From Actinosynnema sp. ALI-1.44 (GTDB lineage: Bacteria; Actinomycetota; Actinomycetes; Mycobacteriales; Pseudonocardiaceae), in NCBI RefSeq assembly GCF_001984155.1, contig NZ_MTQO01000048.1:124001-188000 (forward strand): a stretch of 64,000 nucleotides of DNA. Reading direction: 5' to 3'. Positions 33,986-41,772 of this stretch are shown piece by piece. Positions within the stretch are counted from its first letter, which is position 1, and the number at the start of each line of letters is the position of its first letter. A model generated the notes under the pieces. That model had not been told where the DNA came from, made no database searches, and was given only the letters and a program-made list of their open reading frames with translations. The position numbers were made by a program, and so were the translations under genes.

Positions 33986-35482
33986 ATGGGAGTCCACGTG
34001 ACGACCGGGGCCCGTACCCGTGAGGATCGTCAACGATACCGCCGGAAAATCAAGCAGTGTCTCGACGCGCTCGCGGCGATGCTCAACAGCGAGACGTTCG
34101 CGTTCCACCGCAGGCACATGGGCCTGGAAATCGAGCTCAACCTCATCGACGACCGGCTGGCTCCGGCGATGACCAACACCGTCGTGCTCGAGAAGATCAA
34201 CGATCCGGACTTCACACTGGAACTGGGCCAGCACAACCTCGAGCTCAACGTGCGGCCGCGACCGCTGGACGGCAACGGCGCGGTGGAGCTGGAGCAGGAC
34301 ATCAGGGCTTCGTTGACCAGAGCCAACTCCAAGGCGCACGACGCGGGCGCCGACCTGGTCACGATCGGCATCCTTCCCACGATCCGGGAAGAGCATTTCG
34401 ACGCCCGTTGGCTTTCCCCCCACGGCCGCTACCGGATGCTCAACGAGCGCATCTTCGCCGCGCGCGGCGAGGAGATGCTGTTGAACATGGAGGGCGACCC
34501 GATGCCCGGCCAGGCGCCGGACCGGCTGCGCTGCTACGTCGAGTCAATCCTCCCGGAGGCCGCGTGCACGTCGGCGCAACTGCACCTGCAAGTCGCACCC
34601 GAGGACTTCGCCGCGCACTGGAACGCGGCGCAATGCCTGGCCGGACCGCAGGTCGCGCTCGCGGCCAACTCACCTTTCCTGCTGGGCAAGGCGCTCTGGC
34701 ACGAGACCAGGATTCCGCTGTTCGAGCAGGCGACCGACACCCGTTCGGAGGAGCTCAAGAACCAGGGCGTACGACCGAGAGTGTGGTTCGGCGAGCGGTG
34801 GATCACGTCGATCTTCGACCTCTTCGAGGAGAACGTCCGGTACTTCCCCGGCCTGCTGCCCGAGATCGAGGACGAGGACCCGATGGCCGAGCTGGCCGAG
34901 GGCCGTGCGCCCACATTGCGGGAACTGCGGCTGCACAACGGAACCGTGTGGCGGTGGAACCGGCCGGTGTACGACGTGGTCGACGGCGCGCCGCACCTGC
35001 GCGTGGAGAACCGGGTCCTGCCCGCCGGACCGACTGTCGTCGATCTGGTCGCCAACGCCGCGTTCTTCTACGGCGCACAGCGCGCACTGGTCAACGAGGA
35101 CCGTCCACTCTGGACTCAGATGTCGTTCCAGGCCGCCGAGGAGAACCTGTACTCGGCGGCGCGGCACGGACTCGGTGCCCAGCTGTACTGGCCGGGCATC
35201 GGCTGGATCCCGCCGGACGAGCTCGTGTTGCGCAGGCTGCTTCCCATGGCACACGAGGGTTTGCGCGACTGCGGCGTCTCGGACACCGCACGGGAGCGGT
35301 ACCTGGACATCATCGAGCAACGCTGCGTCGCCCGGCGCAACGGCGCCTCGTGGCAACGCGAGACCGTGGCCAGGATGGAGCAGCGCGGGATGAGCAGGGA
35401 CCGGGCGCTGGTCGGCATGTTGCGCGCGTACATCGAGTTGATGCACACCGGTGAGCCTGTACACACGTGGCCGGTCGGCTAA
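33986..35482 (+). CDS. Glutamate-cysteine ligase family (GCS2-type) carboxylate-amine ligase
   Basis: A 498-residue protein of the GCS2/YbdK family of ATP-dependent carboxylate-amine ligases. Features are the glutamate-binding strand RRHMGLEIELNLID near residue 45, LELGQHNLELNVRPRPL, AQLHLQVAPEDF, and the C-terminal RVENRVLPAGPTVVDLVANA. Actinobacteria make mycothiol rather than glutathione, so the product is uncertain. ATG 33986 has GGGGAGG upstream. Its TAA stop forms part of the -10 box of the following TetR gene. Confidence 0.85.
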   Translation: MGVHVTTGARTREDRQRYRRKIKQCLDALAAMLNSETFAFHRRHMGLEIELNLIDDRLAPAMTNTVVLEKINDPDFTLELGQHNLELNVRPRPLDGNGAVELEQDIRASLTRANSKAHDAGADLVTIGILPTIREEHFDARWLSPHGRYRMLNERIFAARGEEMLLNMEGDPMPGQAPDRLRCYVESILPEAACTSAQLHLQVAPEDFAAHWNAAQCLAGPQVALAANSPFLLGKALWHETRIPLFEQATDTRSEELKNQGVRPRVWFGERWITSIFDLFEENVRYFPGLLPEIEDEDPMAELAEGRAPTLRELRLHNGTVWRWNRPVYDVVDGAPHLRVENRVLPAGPTVVDLVANAAFFYGAQRALVNEDRPLWTQMSFQAAEENLYSAARHGLGAQLYWPGIGWIPPDELVLRRLLPMAHEGLRDCGVSDTARERYLDIIEQRCVARRNGASWQRETVARMEQRGMSRDRALVGMLRAYIELMHTGEPVHTWPVG

Positions 35483-35491
35483 TCTGACAGG

Positions 35492-36088
35492 ATGCCGAAA
35501 ATCCTCGGCGAGTCGCTCGCCGAGCATCGTTCGCAGGTGCGCACGAAGGTGTTCGACGCGATGCGCACGCTGCTGTACACGCGCGGCTTCGACGCGATCA
35601 CGCTGTCCGGTGTGGCCTCCGCCGCCGGGGTCGGCCGGACGGCGATCTACAACCACTTCCCCGACCGGGAGTCGCTGCTCGTCGCGTTCGTCGAGCACGA
35701 GACCGCGCAGTACGTGGTGCGGCTGCGCGAGGCGCTCGCCGCGGTGGCGGACCCGGTCGAGGCGTTGTCGATCTTCGTCCGAATGCAACTGCGGGTGTTG
35801 GCCGGACGGCACACGCCGCCCGGCGCGAAGCTCAACGCGTTGCTCTCGCCGGAGGCCTACCAGCGGATGGCCGAGCACGTCGACCCGATCACGGCCGAGT
35901 TGAGGTCGATCCTGACCAGGGGGATCGCCGCCGGGCAGATGATCGACGAGGACGTCGACGTGGTGATCACGATGGTCACCGCGAGCCTGGCATCGCGCGA
36001 GGTCGTCGACGCCGGGCCGGAGCTCGACGACACGATCGAGACCGCGGTGCGCTTCATCCTGCGAGCTGTGGGAGTTAGGGTGGCCTAA
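35492..36088 (+). CDS. TetR-family transcriptional regulator
   Basis: A 198-residue regulator. The N-terminal helix-turn-helix is MRTLLYTRGFDAITLSGVAS followed by AAGVGRTAIYNHFPDRESLL; the rest is a helical ligand domain. The gene is leaderless by inspection: TAATCT (35480-35485) lies six bases before the ATG. A perfect 12-base-arm palindrome lies 19 bases after its stop, in front of the heme oxygenase gene, and is the natural candidate for its operator. The ligand is unknown; heme or a tetrapyrrole is a reasonable guess from context only. Confidence 0.9.
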   Translation: MPKILGESLAEHRSQVRTKVFDAMRTLLYTRGFDAITLSGVASAAGVGRTAIYNHFPDRESLLVAFVEHETAQYVVRLREALAAVADPVEALSIFVRMQLRVLAGRHTPPGAKLNALLSPEAYQRMAEHVDPITAELRSILTRGIAAGQMIDEDVDVVITMVTASLASREVVDAGPELDDTIETAVRFILRAVGVRVA

Positions 36089-36089
36089 C
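36074..36089. promoter_or_regulatory. Iron-box-like inverted repeat upstream of heme oxygenase
   Basis: GTTAGG-GTGG-CCTAAC is a perfect inverted repeat that overlaps the TetR stop. Extended to 19 bases it matches the IdeR/DmdR consensus (TTAGGTTAGGCTAACCTAA) at about 13 positions. It lies about 15 bases before a TATCCT -10 (36104-36109), over the expected -35 region. Iron repression of heme oxygenase would make physiological sense. Confidence 0.55.
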
Positions 36090-36106
36090 CGGGAGAGATC
36101 GCCTAT

Positions 36107-36134
36107 CCTTTTCTGACAGCTGTGTCAGAAAAGG
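36107..36134. promoter_or_regulatory. TetR-type palindrome over heme oxygenase start region
   Basis: CCTTTTCTGACA-GCTG-TGTCAGAAAAGG has perfect 12-base arms. It begins inside the TATCCT -10 and ends within the ribosome binding site AAAAGGAG, 10 bases before ATG 36145. The left arm would lie mostly upstream of the transcript start, so a DNA operator is more likely than an RNA hairpin. The adjacent TetR protein is the obvious candidate binder. Confidence 0.75.
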
Positions 36135-36144
36135 AGACGGACGT

Positions 36145-36795
36145 ATGAGCCCGACCTTCGCGGAAACCCTTCGAGCTGCGACGCTGCCTGTCCACGACCA
36201 GGCAAACCACTCGCCGTACATCTCGGCGCTGCTCGGTGGAGAACTGTCAGTCGACGCGTTCGCCGACCTGGCCGGCCAGCTGTACTTCGTCTACTCCGCA
36301 CTGGAGGACACCGCCGAGCAGGTGCGCGAGGACCCGATCGCGGGCAGGTTCGTGTTCCCCGAGCTCTACCGCAGGGCGGCGCTGCGCGAGGACATGGCGT
36401 TCTACTTCGGCCCGTCGTGGGAGTCGGTGGTCAAGCCGCTGCCCGCGACCGCGGCGTACTGCGAACGCATCCGCGAAGCGGGAACGTCCTGGTCAGGCGG
36501 GTTCGTGGCGCACCACTACACGCGCTACCTCGGTGACATCGCGGGCGGCCAGATCATCCGGCACAAGCTGAAGAACCTGCACGGCATCACCGGGCCGGGC
36601 TCGATGTTCTACGTGTTCGACCAGATCCCGAGCGCGCCGAAGTTCCGCGACAACTACCGGGAACTGCTCAACACGGCGCCGTGGGACGCGCAGGAGCGCA
36701 GGAACTTCATCATGGAGAGCGTCCGGGCGTACGAGCTCAACGTCGGCCTGTTCGCCGCCCTTGCCGAGGACATGCCCAGGTATTCCATGTCCTGA
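36145..36795 (+). CDS. Biliverdin-producing heme oxygenase
   Basis: A 216-residue heme oxygenase of the HmuO/HO-1 fold, which opens heme to biliverdin, CO and iron for iron acquisition. The proximal His lies in [14 protein letters not shown] (about residue 17). The distal helix has the Gly-rich motif [11 protein letters not shown]-like sequence [17 protein letters not shown] (about 130-146). LNVGLFAAL closes the fold. No signal peptide, so it is cytoplasmic. AAAAGGAG precedes ATG 36145. The promoter carries both an iron-box-like repeat and a TetR-type palindrome. Confidence 0.93.
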   Translation: MSPTFAETLRAATLPVHDQANHSPYISALLGGELSVDAFADLAGQLYFVYSALEDTAEQVREDPIAGRFVFPELYRRAALREDMAFYFGPSWESVVKPLPATAAYCERIREAGTSWSGGFVAHHYTRYLGDIAGGQIIRHKLKNLHGITGPGSMFYVFDQIPSAPKFRDNYRELLNTAPWDAQERRNFIMESVRAYELNVGLFAALAEDMPRYSMS

Positions 36796-36852
36796 GTTGA
36801 CGCTTCTCACCTTGGGCCGGTCCGGCGTCGGCCTTCTGTTGCGAGTAGGTTG

Positions 36853-36869
36853 CAAGTACCAAATACTTG
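36853..36869. promoter_or_regulatory. Inverted repeat in the sod promoter
   Basis: CAAGTA-CCAAA-TACTTG, perfect 6-base arms, 27 bases before the superoxide dismutase start. It could be a site for a FUR-family metalloregulator (for example a Nur-like protein, which controls Fe-SOD in streptomycetes), but the match to known boxes is not strong. Confidence 0.45.
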
Positions 36870-36895
36870 TGTCACCTATCCGTGAGGGAGGGCCG

Positions 36896-37525
36896 ATGGC
36901 CCAGTACGTCCTGCCGGACCTGGACTACGACTACGGCGACCTCGAACCGGCCATCATCGGCGAGATCAACGAGCTGCACCACGGCAAGCACCACGCCGCG
37001 TACGTCAAGGGCGCCAACGACACGATCGAGAAGATCGACGAGGCGCGTGACAAGGGCGACTTCGGCTCGATCGTCGGCCTGGAGACCACGCTGGCGTTCA
37101 ACCTGGCCGGGCACTCGCTGCACCAGGTCTGGTGGAAGAACCTGAGCCCGAACGGCGGCGACAAGCCGACCGGCGAGCTGGCGGCCGCGATCGACGAGTT
37201 CTTCGGCTCGTTCGACAAGCTGCGCGCCCAGCTCAACGCGGCGGCCACCACGATCCAGGGCTCCGGCTGGGGCATCCTGTCGTGGGACCCGGTCGGCCAG
37301 CGGTTGCTCACCCAGCAGCTCAAGGACCACCACGCGAACCTCTCCATCGCCACGACGCCGCTGCTGGCGTTCGACGTGTGGGAGCACGCGTACTACCTGC
37401 AGTACCGCAACGTGAAGGCGGACTACATCAACGCGCTCTGGAATGTCGTCAACTGGGAGGACGTCAACCAGCGCTTCGTCGACGCCCGCAACGGGCTGAA
37501 CGGCCTGCGCGTGCCCCAGGCCTGA
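36896..37525 (+). CDS. sodA: Fe/Mn superoxide dismutase
   Basis: A 209-residue cytoplasmic-type enzyme that dismutes superoxide. The metal ligands are visible: His in [14 protein letters not shown] (about residue 28), His in [11 protein letters not shown] (about 76), and Asp and His in [13 protein letters not shown] (about 160-164). WGILSWDP is the usual active-site loop. Metal preference (Fe, Mn or cambialistic) cannot be read with certainty. ATG 36896 has GAGGGAGG upstream. It follows heme oxygenase by 100 bases with its own candidate promoter repeat. A strong terminator lies downstream. Confidence 0.95.
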   Translation: MAQYVLPDLDYDYGDLEPAIIGEINELHHGKHHAAYVKGANDTIEKIDEARDKGDFGSIVGLETTLAFNLAGHSLHQVWWKNLSPNGGDKPTGELAAAIDEFFGSFDKLRAQLNAAATTIQGSGWGILSWDPVGQRLLTQQLKDHHANLSIATTPLLAFDVWEHAYYLQYRNVKADYINALWNVVNWEDVNQRFVDARNGLNGLRVPQA

Positions 37526-37590
37526 CCAGACAGGCCTGATTTTCCAGACCTGGCGGCGGATGCTCCGACAAGCGAAGCTGCCACACGGGT

Positions 37591-37624
37591 GAAAGCCCCC
37601 GGCTCAGCACGGCCGGGGGCTTTC
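37591..37624 (+). terminator. Strong terminator after sodA
   Basis: GAAAGCCCCCGGC and its exact reverse complement around an 8-base loop, 65 bases after the sodA stop. The stem ends in CTTTC, giving a short T-run on the plus strand. Confidence 0.85.
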
Positions 37625-37637
37625 GCCGTCCCCACCC

Positions 37638-37682
37638 CTCGTGAGTGGTCAGGCGGGTTCCATCCGGCGAAAACACTCACGA
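37638..37682 (-). repeat. 45-base GTGAGTG palindromic repeat, copy 2
   Basis: Read on the minus strand this unit begins TCGTGAGTGTTTTC, has GAACCCG in its centre and ends CACTCACGAG. These segments are shared with the 10259-10305 element, though the inner arms differ. The outer 9-base arms pair perfectly. Both copies lie between convergent genes, so this is a dispersed intergenic palindrome, possibly a terminator-type repeat. Confidence 0.65.
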
Positions 37683-37689
37683 CATAGAG

Positions 37690-37719
37690 GAGAGCCCCGG
37701 TCGGCGGACCGGGGCTCTC
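37690..37719. terminator. Hairpin terminator near the iron box
   Basis: GAGAGCCCCGGTC and its exact reverse complement around a 4-base loop. It stands between the GTGAGTG repeat and the iron-box promoter, about 40 bases downstream of the predicted minus-strand transcript start. It would terminate a short transcript from there, or any read-through from the convergent genes. Confidence 0.8.
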
Positions 37720-37765
37720 ACTGTTCCCGAACTGACTGCCGCTCCCACCACGAAGCGGACGTGTA

Positions 37766-37796
37766 TGAGGTTAGCCTACCCTCACTTCGTCCGCAA
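37766..37796 (-). promoter_or_regulatory. Orphan IdeR/DmdR-like iron box with minus-strand promoter
   Basis: TGAGGTTAGCCTACCCTCA (37766-37784) matches the 19-base IdeR/DmdR consensus at 15 positions and is itself a near-palindrome. On the minus strand TTGCGG (37796-37791) and TAACCT (37773-37768) are 17 bases apart, a good sigma-70-type promoter overlapped by the box. Transcription would start near 37761 and meet the hairpin at 37719-37690. No protein gene lies in that direction. Confidence 0.65.
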
Positions 37797-37851
37797 CAGC
37801 CGTCTGCGCGACATACCCCGTACGAGTGATCGCCAGCAGCCTTGCCTCAGG

Positions 37852-39174
37852 TCAGGACGCCCCATGTCCTGTTAGGTCTCTTCCGGATCGCGCCCGCCAG
37901 CGCAGGATCGTCCACAGCACCAGCACGGCCACAACGGACACCGCACCGCCGAAGAAGAACGTGGTCCGGCCACCGAACTGGTCGGCGAGCCAGCCCGACA
38001 TGGGCCCGGCGATCGGGTTGCCGCCGAGGAACACCAGCATGTACAGGCCCATCACACGACCGCGCATCTCCTGGTCCACCGACATCTGCACGGTGGTGTT
38101 CGCCGTGTTCATGAACGTCATCAGCACGAGACCCACCGGGATCAGGGCGAGCGCGAACGACAGGTACGTCGGCATCAGGCCCGCGCCGATCTCCAGCACC
38201 CCGAACAGCAGCGCGGAACCGAACACCATCCGCATCTTCGGTGTGCCCCGCACGCTGCGGCGAGCCGCGAGCAACGCGCCCGCGAGCGTGCCGACCGCGA
38301 GCATCGTGGACAACAGTCCGTAGCCGTCGGCTTCCTTGTGGAAGACGTTCGCGGCCATGATCGCCAGCGTGGTGAAGAACGTGATGCCGAACGTGCTCAC
38401 GCAGAACACCAGGGTCATCACGACCACCAGGTCCGGGCGGCCGCGCACGTAACGCAGGCCCTCCCGCAACTGCCCCTTCCTGCGCGGCACCGCCGGGCCC
38501 CTGTGCAGTTCGGACGGTCGCATCATCAGCAGACCGGTGATCACCGCGACCGTGGTCACCGCGTTGATCATGAAGACCGTGCCCGTACCGACCCAGATGA
38601 TCAGCAGGCCGGCCAGTGCCGGGCCGACCACGCGGGCCAGGTTGAACGACGACGAGTTCAGCGCGACGGCGTTGGTGATCTGCGAGACGCCGACCATCTC
38701 GCTGGTGAACGACTGCCGGACCGGTGTCTCCAGCGCGACGAAACAACCGAACACGAAGCACAGCACGTACACGTGCCAGATCTGCACCAGGCCGGAGATG
38801 TCCAGCACACCGAGGACCACGGCACAGCCCGCCATCGCGGACTGCAACGCGATCAGCAGCTTGCGCTTGTCGAGCCGGTCGGCGAGGACACCGGCGTAGA
38901 GGGAAAGCAGGAGCGTCGGCGCGAACTGGAGCGCGGCCGCGACGCCGAGCGCGACGGGGTTGTTGCCGGTGAGGGTGAAGACCAGCCAGTCCTGGGCGAT
39001 CCGGTTCATCCAGGTACCGACGTTGGAGATGATCTGGCCGGAGAAGAACAACCGGTAGTTGCGGATCCGCAAGGACGCGAAGGTGCCTTGCCTGGGCTGC
39101 TCCGGCGGTGGGGGTAGGTCTGAGTCGAAGGTCTCGTTCTTCTTCTCTCGGGTCCCACCCGCGCCGGTCAGCAC
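37852..39174 (-). CDS. MFS transporter (MFS_3/enterobactin-exporter-like)
   Basis: A 440-residue protein with 12 predicted membrane spans. Typical MFS segments are LQFAPTLLLSLYAGVLADRLDKRKLL after span two and GPMSGWLADQFGGR in the C-terminal half. The N-terminal IRNYRLFFSGQIISNVGTWM is characteristic of the MFS_3 group that includes siderophore and drug exporters. GTG 39174 lies just after the MarR stop (39179), so the MarR protein is its likely regulator. The substrate is unknown. Confidence 0.88.
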   Translation of the reverse strand: MLTGAGGTREKKNETFDSDLPPPPEQPRQGTFASLRIRNYRLFFSGQIISNVGTWMNRIAQDWLVFTLTGNNPVALGVAAALQFAPTLLLSLYAGVLADRLDKRKLLIALQSAMAGCAVVLGVLDISGLVQIWHVYVLCFVFGCFVALETPVRQSFTSEMVGVSQITNAVALNSSSFNLARVVGPALAGLLIIWVGTGTVFMINAVTTVAVITGLLMMRPSELHRGPAVPRRKGQLREGLRYVRGRPDLVVVMTLVFCVSTFGITFFTTLAIMAANVFHKEADGYGLLSTMLAVGTLAGALLAARRSVRGTPKMRMVFGSALLFGVLEIGAGLMPTYLSFALALIPVGLVLMTFMNTANTTVQMSVDQEMRGRVMGLYMLVFLGGNPIAGPMSGWLADQFGGRTTFFFGGAVSVVAVLVLWTILRWRARSGRDLTGHGAS

Positions 39175-39178
39175 GTCT

Positions 39179-39610
39179 TTATTGCCCCGCCATCCTGTCG
39201 ATGATCTCGGCCGCGCGCAGCAGCGTGGCCCGCTCGGTCTCGTCCAGTTCGGACAGTCGGGCGTGCAGCCACGCCTCGCGCGCGGCGACATCCGCCTCGA
39301 TGTAGCCGAGCCCCCGCTCGGTCAGCTCGACGATCACTTGCCTGCCGTCGTTGGGGTGGGCCCGTTTGCGGATGTAGCCCATGTCCTCCAGCGCGGCGAT
39401 CACCCTCGTCATCGAGGGCGGCTGGACGCCTTCCCGCGCCGCCAGTTCGCCTGGCGTCATGGAGCCGCACTTGTGCAGGCTCGACAGCGCCGAGACCTGG
39501 CTCAACGTGACCGACTCGGTTGTCCGTTGCGCCCGAAGCCTGCGGTTGAGCCGCATCACCGCCAGCCGGAGTCGGCTGGTCAGCGAGTGGTCATCGGCAG
39601 CACCGGACAC
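39179..39610 (-). CDS. MarR-family transcriptional regulator
   Basis: A winged-helix regulator of about 143 residues (DDHSLTSRLRLAVMRLNRRL, then LSQVSALSSLHKCGSMTPGE, recognition helix VQPPSMTRVIAALEDM and wing KRAHPNDGRQVIVELTERG). GTG 39610 is preferred over ATG 39628: TATGCT (39622-39617) lies exactly six bases before the GTG, the leaderless arrangement used by other genes here, while the ATG would lie upstream of that promoter's start. It is coupled to the MFS gene. Confidence 0.85.
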   Translation of the reverse strand: MSGAADDHSLTSRLRLAVMRLNRRLRAQRTTESVTLSQVSALSSLHKCGSMTPGELAAREGVQPPSMTRVIAALEDMGYIRKRAHPNDGRQVIVELTERGLGYIEADVAAREAWLHARLSELDETERATLLRAAEIIDRMAGQ

Positions 39611-39660
39611 ATAGTTAGCATACCTCATGAATTGCGGATCGAGTCGAATGTCACGCAACG

Positions 39661-41106
39661 TCACCCGATGGCGCTCTGGATCGGGCCGACCGCGAAGAAC
39701 GCGACGAAGGCCGCCGCGATCACCCACAGCAACGGGTGCACAGTCCTCGCCCGGCCGGAGACGATCCGCAGGACGACGAAGCTGATGAACCCCGCGCCGA
39801 TGCCGTTGGCGATCGAGTACGTGAACGGCATGACCACGATGGTCAGGAACGCGGGCAGCGCCAAGGAGAAGTCGGTGAAGTCGATCTCCTTGATCTGCGC
39901 CATCATCAGCACACCGACGATCACCAGCGCCGGAGCGGCGGCCTCGACCGGCACGACCCGGTACAGCGGCGTGAAGAACATCGCGGCGATGAACAGCAGG
40001 CCCGTGACCACGTTCGCCAGCCCGGTCCGCGCGCCCTCGGCGATCCCGGACGCCGACTCGATGTAGACCGTGTTGGAGCTGCTCGACGCCGCACCACCGG
40101 CGACAGCGCCGACCGAGTCGATGAACAGCGCCTTGCCCACCCCGGGCAGCTGCCCGTCCTTGCCGATCAGCCCGGCTTCCTTGCCCAGGCCGGTCATCGA
40201 GCCGACCGAGTCGAAGAAGTCGGTGAGGATCAACGTGAACAGCAGCAGGCACAGGGTCAGCGCGGGCACCCGGCTCCACGCGCCGAACGAGAACTCCCCG
40301 AGCAGCGACAGGTCCGGCAGCCCGGCGACCTGGTCGGGCATCGCGGGGTAGCCGAGGCTCCAGCCCTTGGGGTTCACGCCCTGTGACGGACCGGCCTTGA
40401 CGATAGCCTCCAGCACGATCGCGAAGACCGTCGAGCACAGGACACCGATCAGGATGGCGCCCTTGACCCGTTTGACCACCAGGACCCCGGTGACGAGCAG
40501 GCCGACGCAGAACACCAGCGTGGGCCACGACGCGATCGACCCGGAGATGCCGAGCCCGACGGGGACAGTCGTATTGGCTGCGTCCGGGATCCGCCGCACG
40601 AACCCGGCGTCCACCAGGCCGATGAGCGTGATGAACAGACCGATGCCGACGGCGATCGCGGCCTTCAACGGCTGCGGCACAGCGTTGAACACGGCCGTGC
40701 GCACGCCTGTCAGCACAAGCACCATGACGACGAGGCCGTTCAGCACCACCAGGCCCATCGCCTCGGGCCACGTCATCTGCGGCGCCAGCGTCACCGCGAG
40801 GAAGCTGTTGATCCCGAGACCCGTCGCCAGTGCGAACGGGTAGTTGGCGACCACCCCGAACAGGATCGTCAGCACCCCGGCAACCAGCGCTGTCACGGCG
40901 GCGACCTGGGGAGAGGGCAGGACGTTGCCGAGCACGTCGCGGTGCGCGGACGGGCCATCGGCGGCGAAGGAGCCGATGATCAGCGGGTTCAGCACGACGA
41001 TGTACGCCATCGTGACGAACGTGACCAGCCCACCTCTGATCTCCCTGCCGGTGGTGGAACCACGCTCGGTGATCTTGAAGAAGCGATCGATCCTGCTGGT
41101 GGCCAT
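39661..41106 (-). CDS. NCS2/AzgA-type purine permease
   Basis: A membrane transporter of about 481 residues for adenine, guanine, hypoxanthine or similar bases, proton-coupled. The N-terminus RIDRFFKITERGSTTGREIR and GLVTFVTMAYIVVLNPLIIG, the segment NYPFALATGLGINSFLA, and ILTDFFDSVGSMTGLGKEAGL are AzgA-family hallmarks. ATG 41106 gives the usual start; ATG 41118 is in frame. DUF2530 is divergent across 143 bases. No purine riboswitch was recognised. Confidence 0.9.
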   Translation of the reverse strand: MATSRIDRFFKITERGSTTGREIRGGLVTFVTMAYIVVLNPLIIGSFAADGPSAHRDVLGNVLPSPQVAAVTALVAGVLTILFGVVANYPFALATGLGINSFLAVTLAPQMTWPEAMGLVVLNGLVVMVLVLTGVRTAVFNAVPQPLKAAIAVGIGLFITLIGLVDAGFVRRIPDAANTTVPVGLGISGSIASWPTLVFCVGLLVTGVLVVKRVKGAILIGVLCSTVFAIVLEAIVKAGPSQGVNPKGWSLGYPAMPDQVAGLPDLSLLGEFSFGAWSRVPALTLCLLLFTLILTDFFDSVGSMTGLGKEAGLIGKDGQLPGVGKALFIDSVGAVAGGAASSSSNTVYIESASGIAEGARTGLANVVTGLLFIAAMFFTPLYRVVPVEAAAPALVIVGVLMMAQIKEIDFTDFSLALPAFLTIVVMPFTYSIANGIGAGFISFVVLRIVSGRARTVHPLLWVIAAAFVAFFAVGPIQSAIG

Positions 41107-41249
41107 CGTCTCGCCCATCCACTCGGCGCCGGTGTTCGGCGGAAGAGTAACCCGCAGGTCAGAGCGGGGACTCACCCACACGGCCGCGCTGCGCGTAATA
41201 GGTTCTCGCGCCCGGAGGGGGAAGTGCCGGGCCAGGTAGCCTGCACGGT

Positions 41250-41510
41250 GTGGAGTCCACTCAGGAAACCGGCAAGTCGCTCCCGCCGCCGCCACCCCCA
41301 CCGGCGCGGCTGGTCGACCTGTTCCGGATCGTCATCGTCGGCGAAGTCGTCTGGCTCGGCATCCTGGTGGTCGCCCTGTTCACCGGCCCGAGCATCCTGG
41401 CATGGACCGCGCTCACGGGTGCGGCACTCGGCGGAATCGGCATGGCCATCATGACCTGGCAGCGATCAGCCGTCCGGCGCGGCTCGAAAACAGCCCAGCA
41501 GGGTCTTTAG
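41250..41510 (+). CDS. DUF2530 small membrane protein
   Basis: An 86-residue protein: a polyproline stretch after residue 11, then two membrane spans (IVIVGEVVWLGILVVALF and ALTGAALGGIGMAIMTW) and a basic tail. It matches the actinobacterial DUF2530 family. The gene is leaderless by inspection (TAGCCT at 41237-41242, seven bases before GTG). Its TAG stop overlaps the TAA stop of the RloB remnant on the other strand. The function is unknown. Confidence 0.8.
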   Translation: MESTQETGKSLPPPPPPPARLVDLFRIVIVGEVVWLGILVVALFTGPSILAWTALTGAALGGIGMAIMTWQRSAVRRGSKTAQQGL

Positions 41511-41772
41511 TTCTCCGGCTCGATCGCGATGAGCAACTCACCCATCGTGGACGAGGGGTTGTCGTCGGGAAACACAGTCTGGTTGCGCTCGTGGCGCCGG
41601 GTCAGCCGGTCCGCACGGTTCATCGCCGCTTTCCGCAGAGGCATGTACAACTGCGGGTCGATCCGCTTGCCCGCACGCTTGTCCAGCGCACGGCTCTTCT
41701 TCTCGGCATCGGACGTGGTCAGGAAGGCGGCATGATCCTTGTGATGCAGGATCAGCCACAGCTCGAAGCACG
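41507..41772 (-). pseudogene. RloB-family C-terminal fragment
   Basis: Reading the minus strand from about 41772 gives CFELWLILHHKDHAAFL, then RKAAMNRADRLTRRHERN and PDDNPSSTMGELLIAIEPEN before a TAA. This is the C-terminal third of the RloB family (TOPRIM-like, AbiLii-related). The N-terminal two thirds, including the TOPRIM acidic motifs, are missing and there is no start. It overlaps the end of the RloA remnant in another register. The pair looks like a decayed defence module. Confidence 0.7.

Larger units (their letters stand above)
37526..37851. other. Gene-free interval between sodA and the MFS gene
   Basis: These 326 bases between convergent genes hold no credible reading frame but are dense in signals: a 13-base-arm terminator (37591-37624), a copy of the 45-base GTGAGTG repeat (37638-37682), a second 13-base-arm terminator (37690-37719), and an iron box with an overlapping minus-strand promoter (37766-37796). 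Confidence 0.7.

Noticed and set aside
36107-36134. RNA hairpin hiding the heme oxygenase ribosome binding site
   Set aside because: With the TATCCT -10 at 36104 the transcript would start within the left arm, so the stem could not form fully; a DNA operator is more likely.
37645-37875. Small plus-strand ORFs downstream of sodA as iron-regulated genes
   Set aside because: They run through terminators and repeats, lack ribosome binding sites and look unlike proteins.
41110-41240. Purine-type riboswitch before the NCS2 permease
   Set aside because: The region has small hairpins but no conserved junction or loop sequences of a known purine riboswitch.
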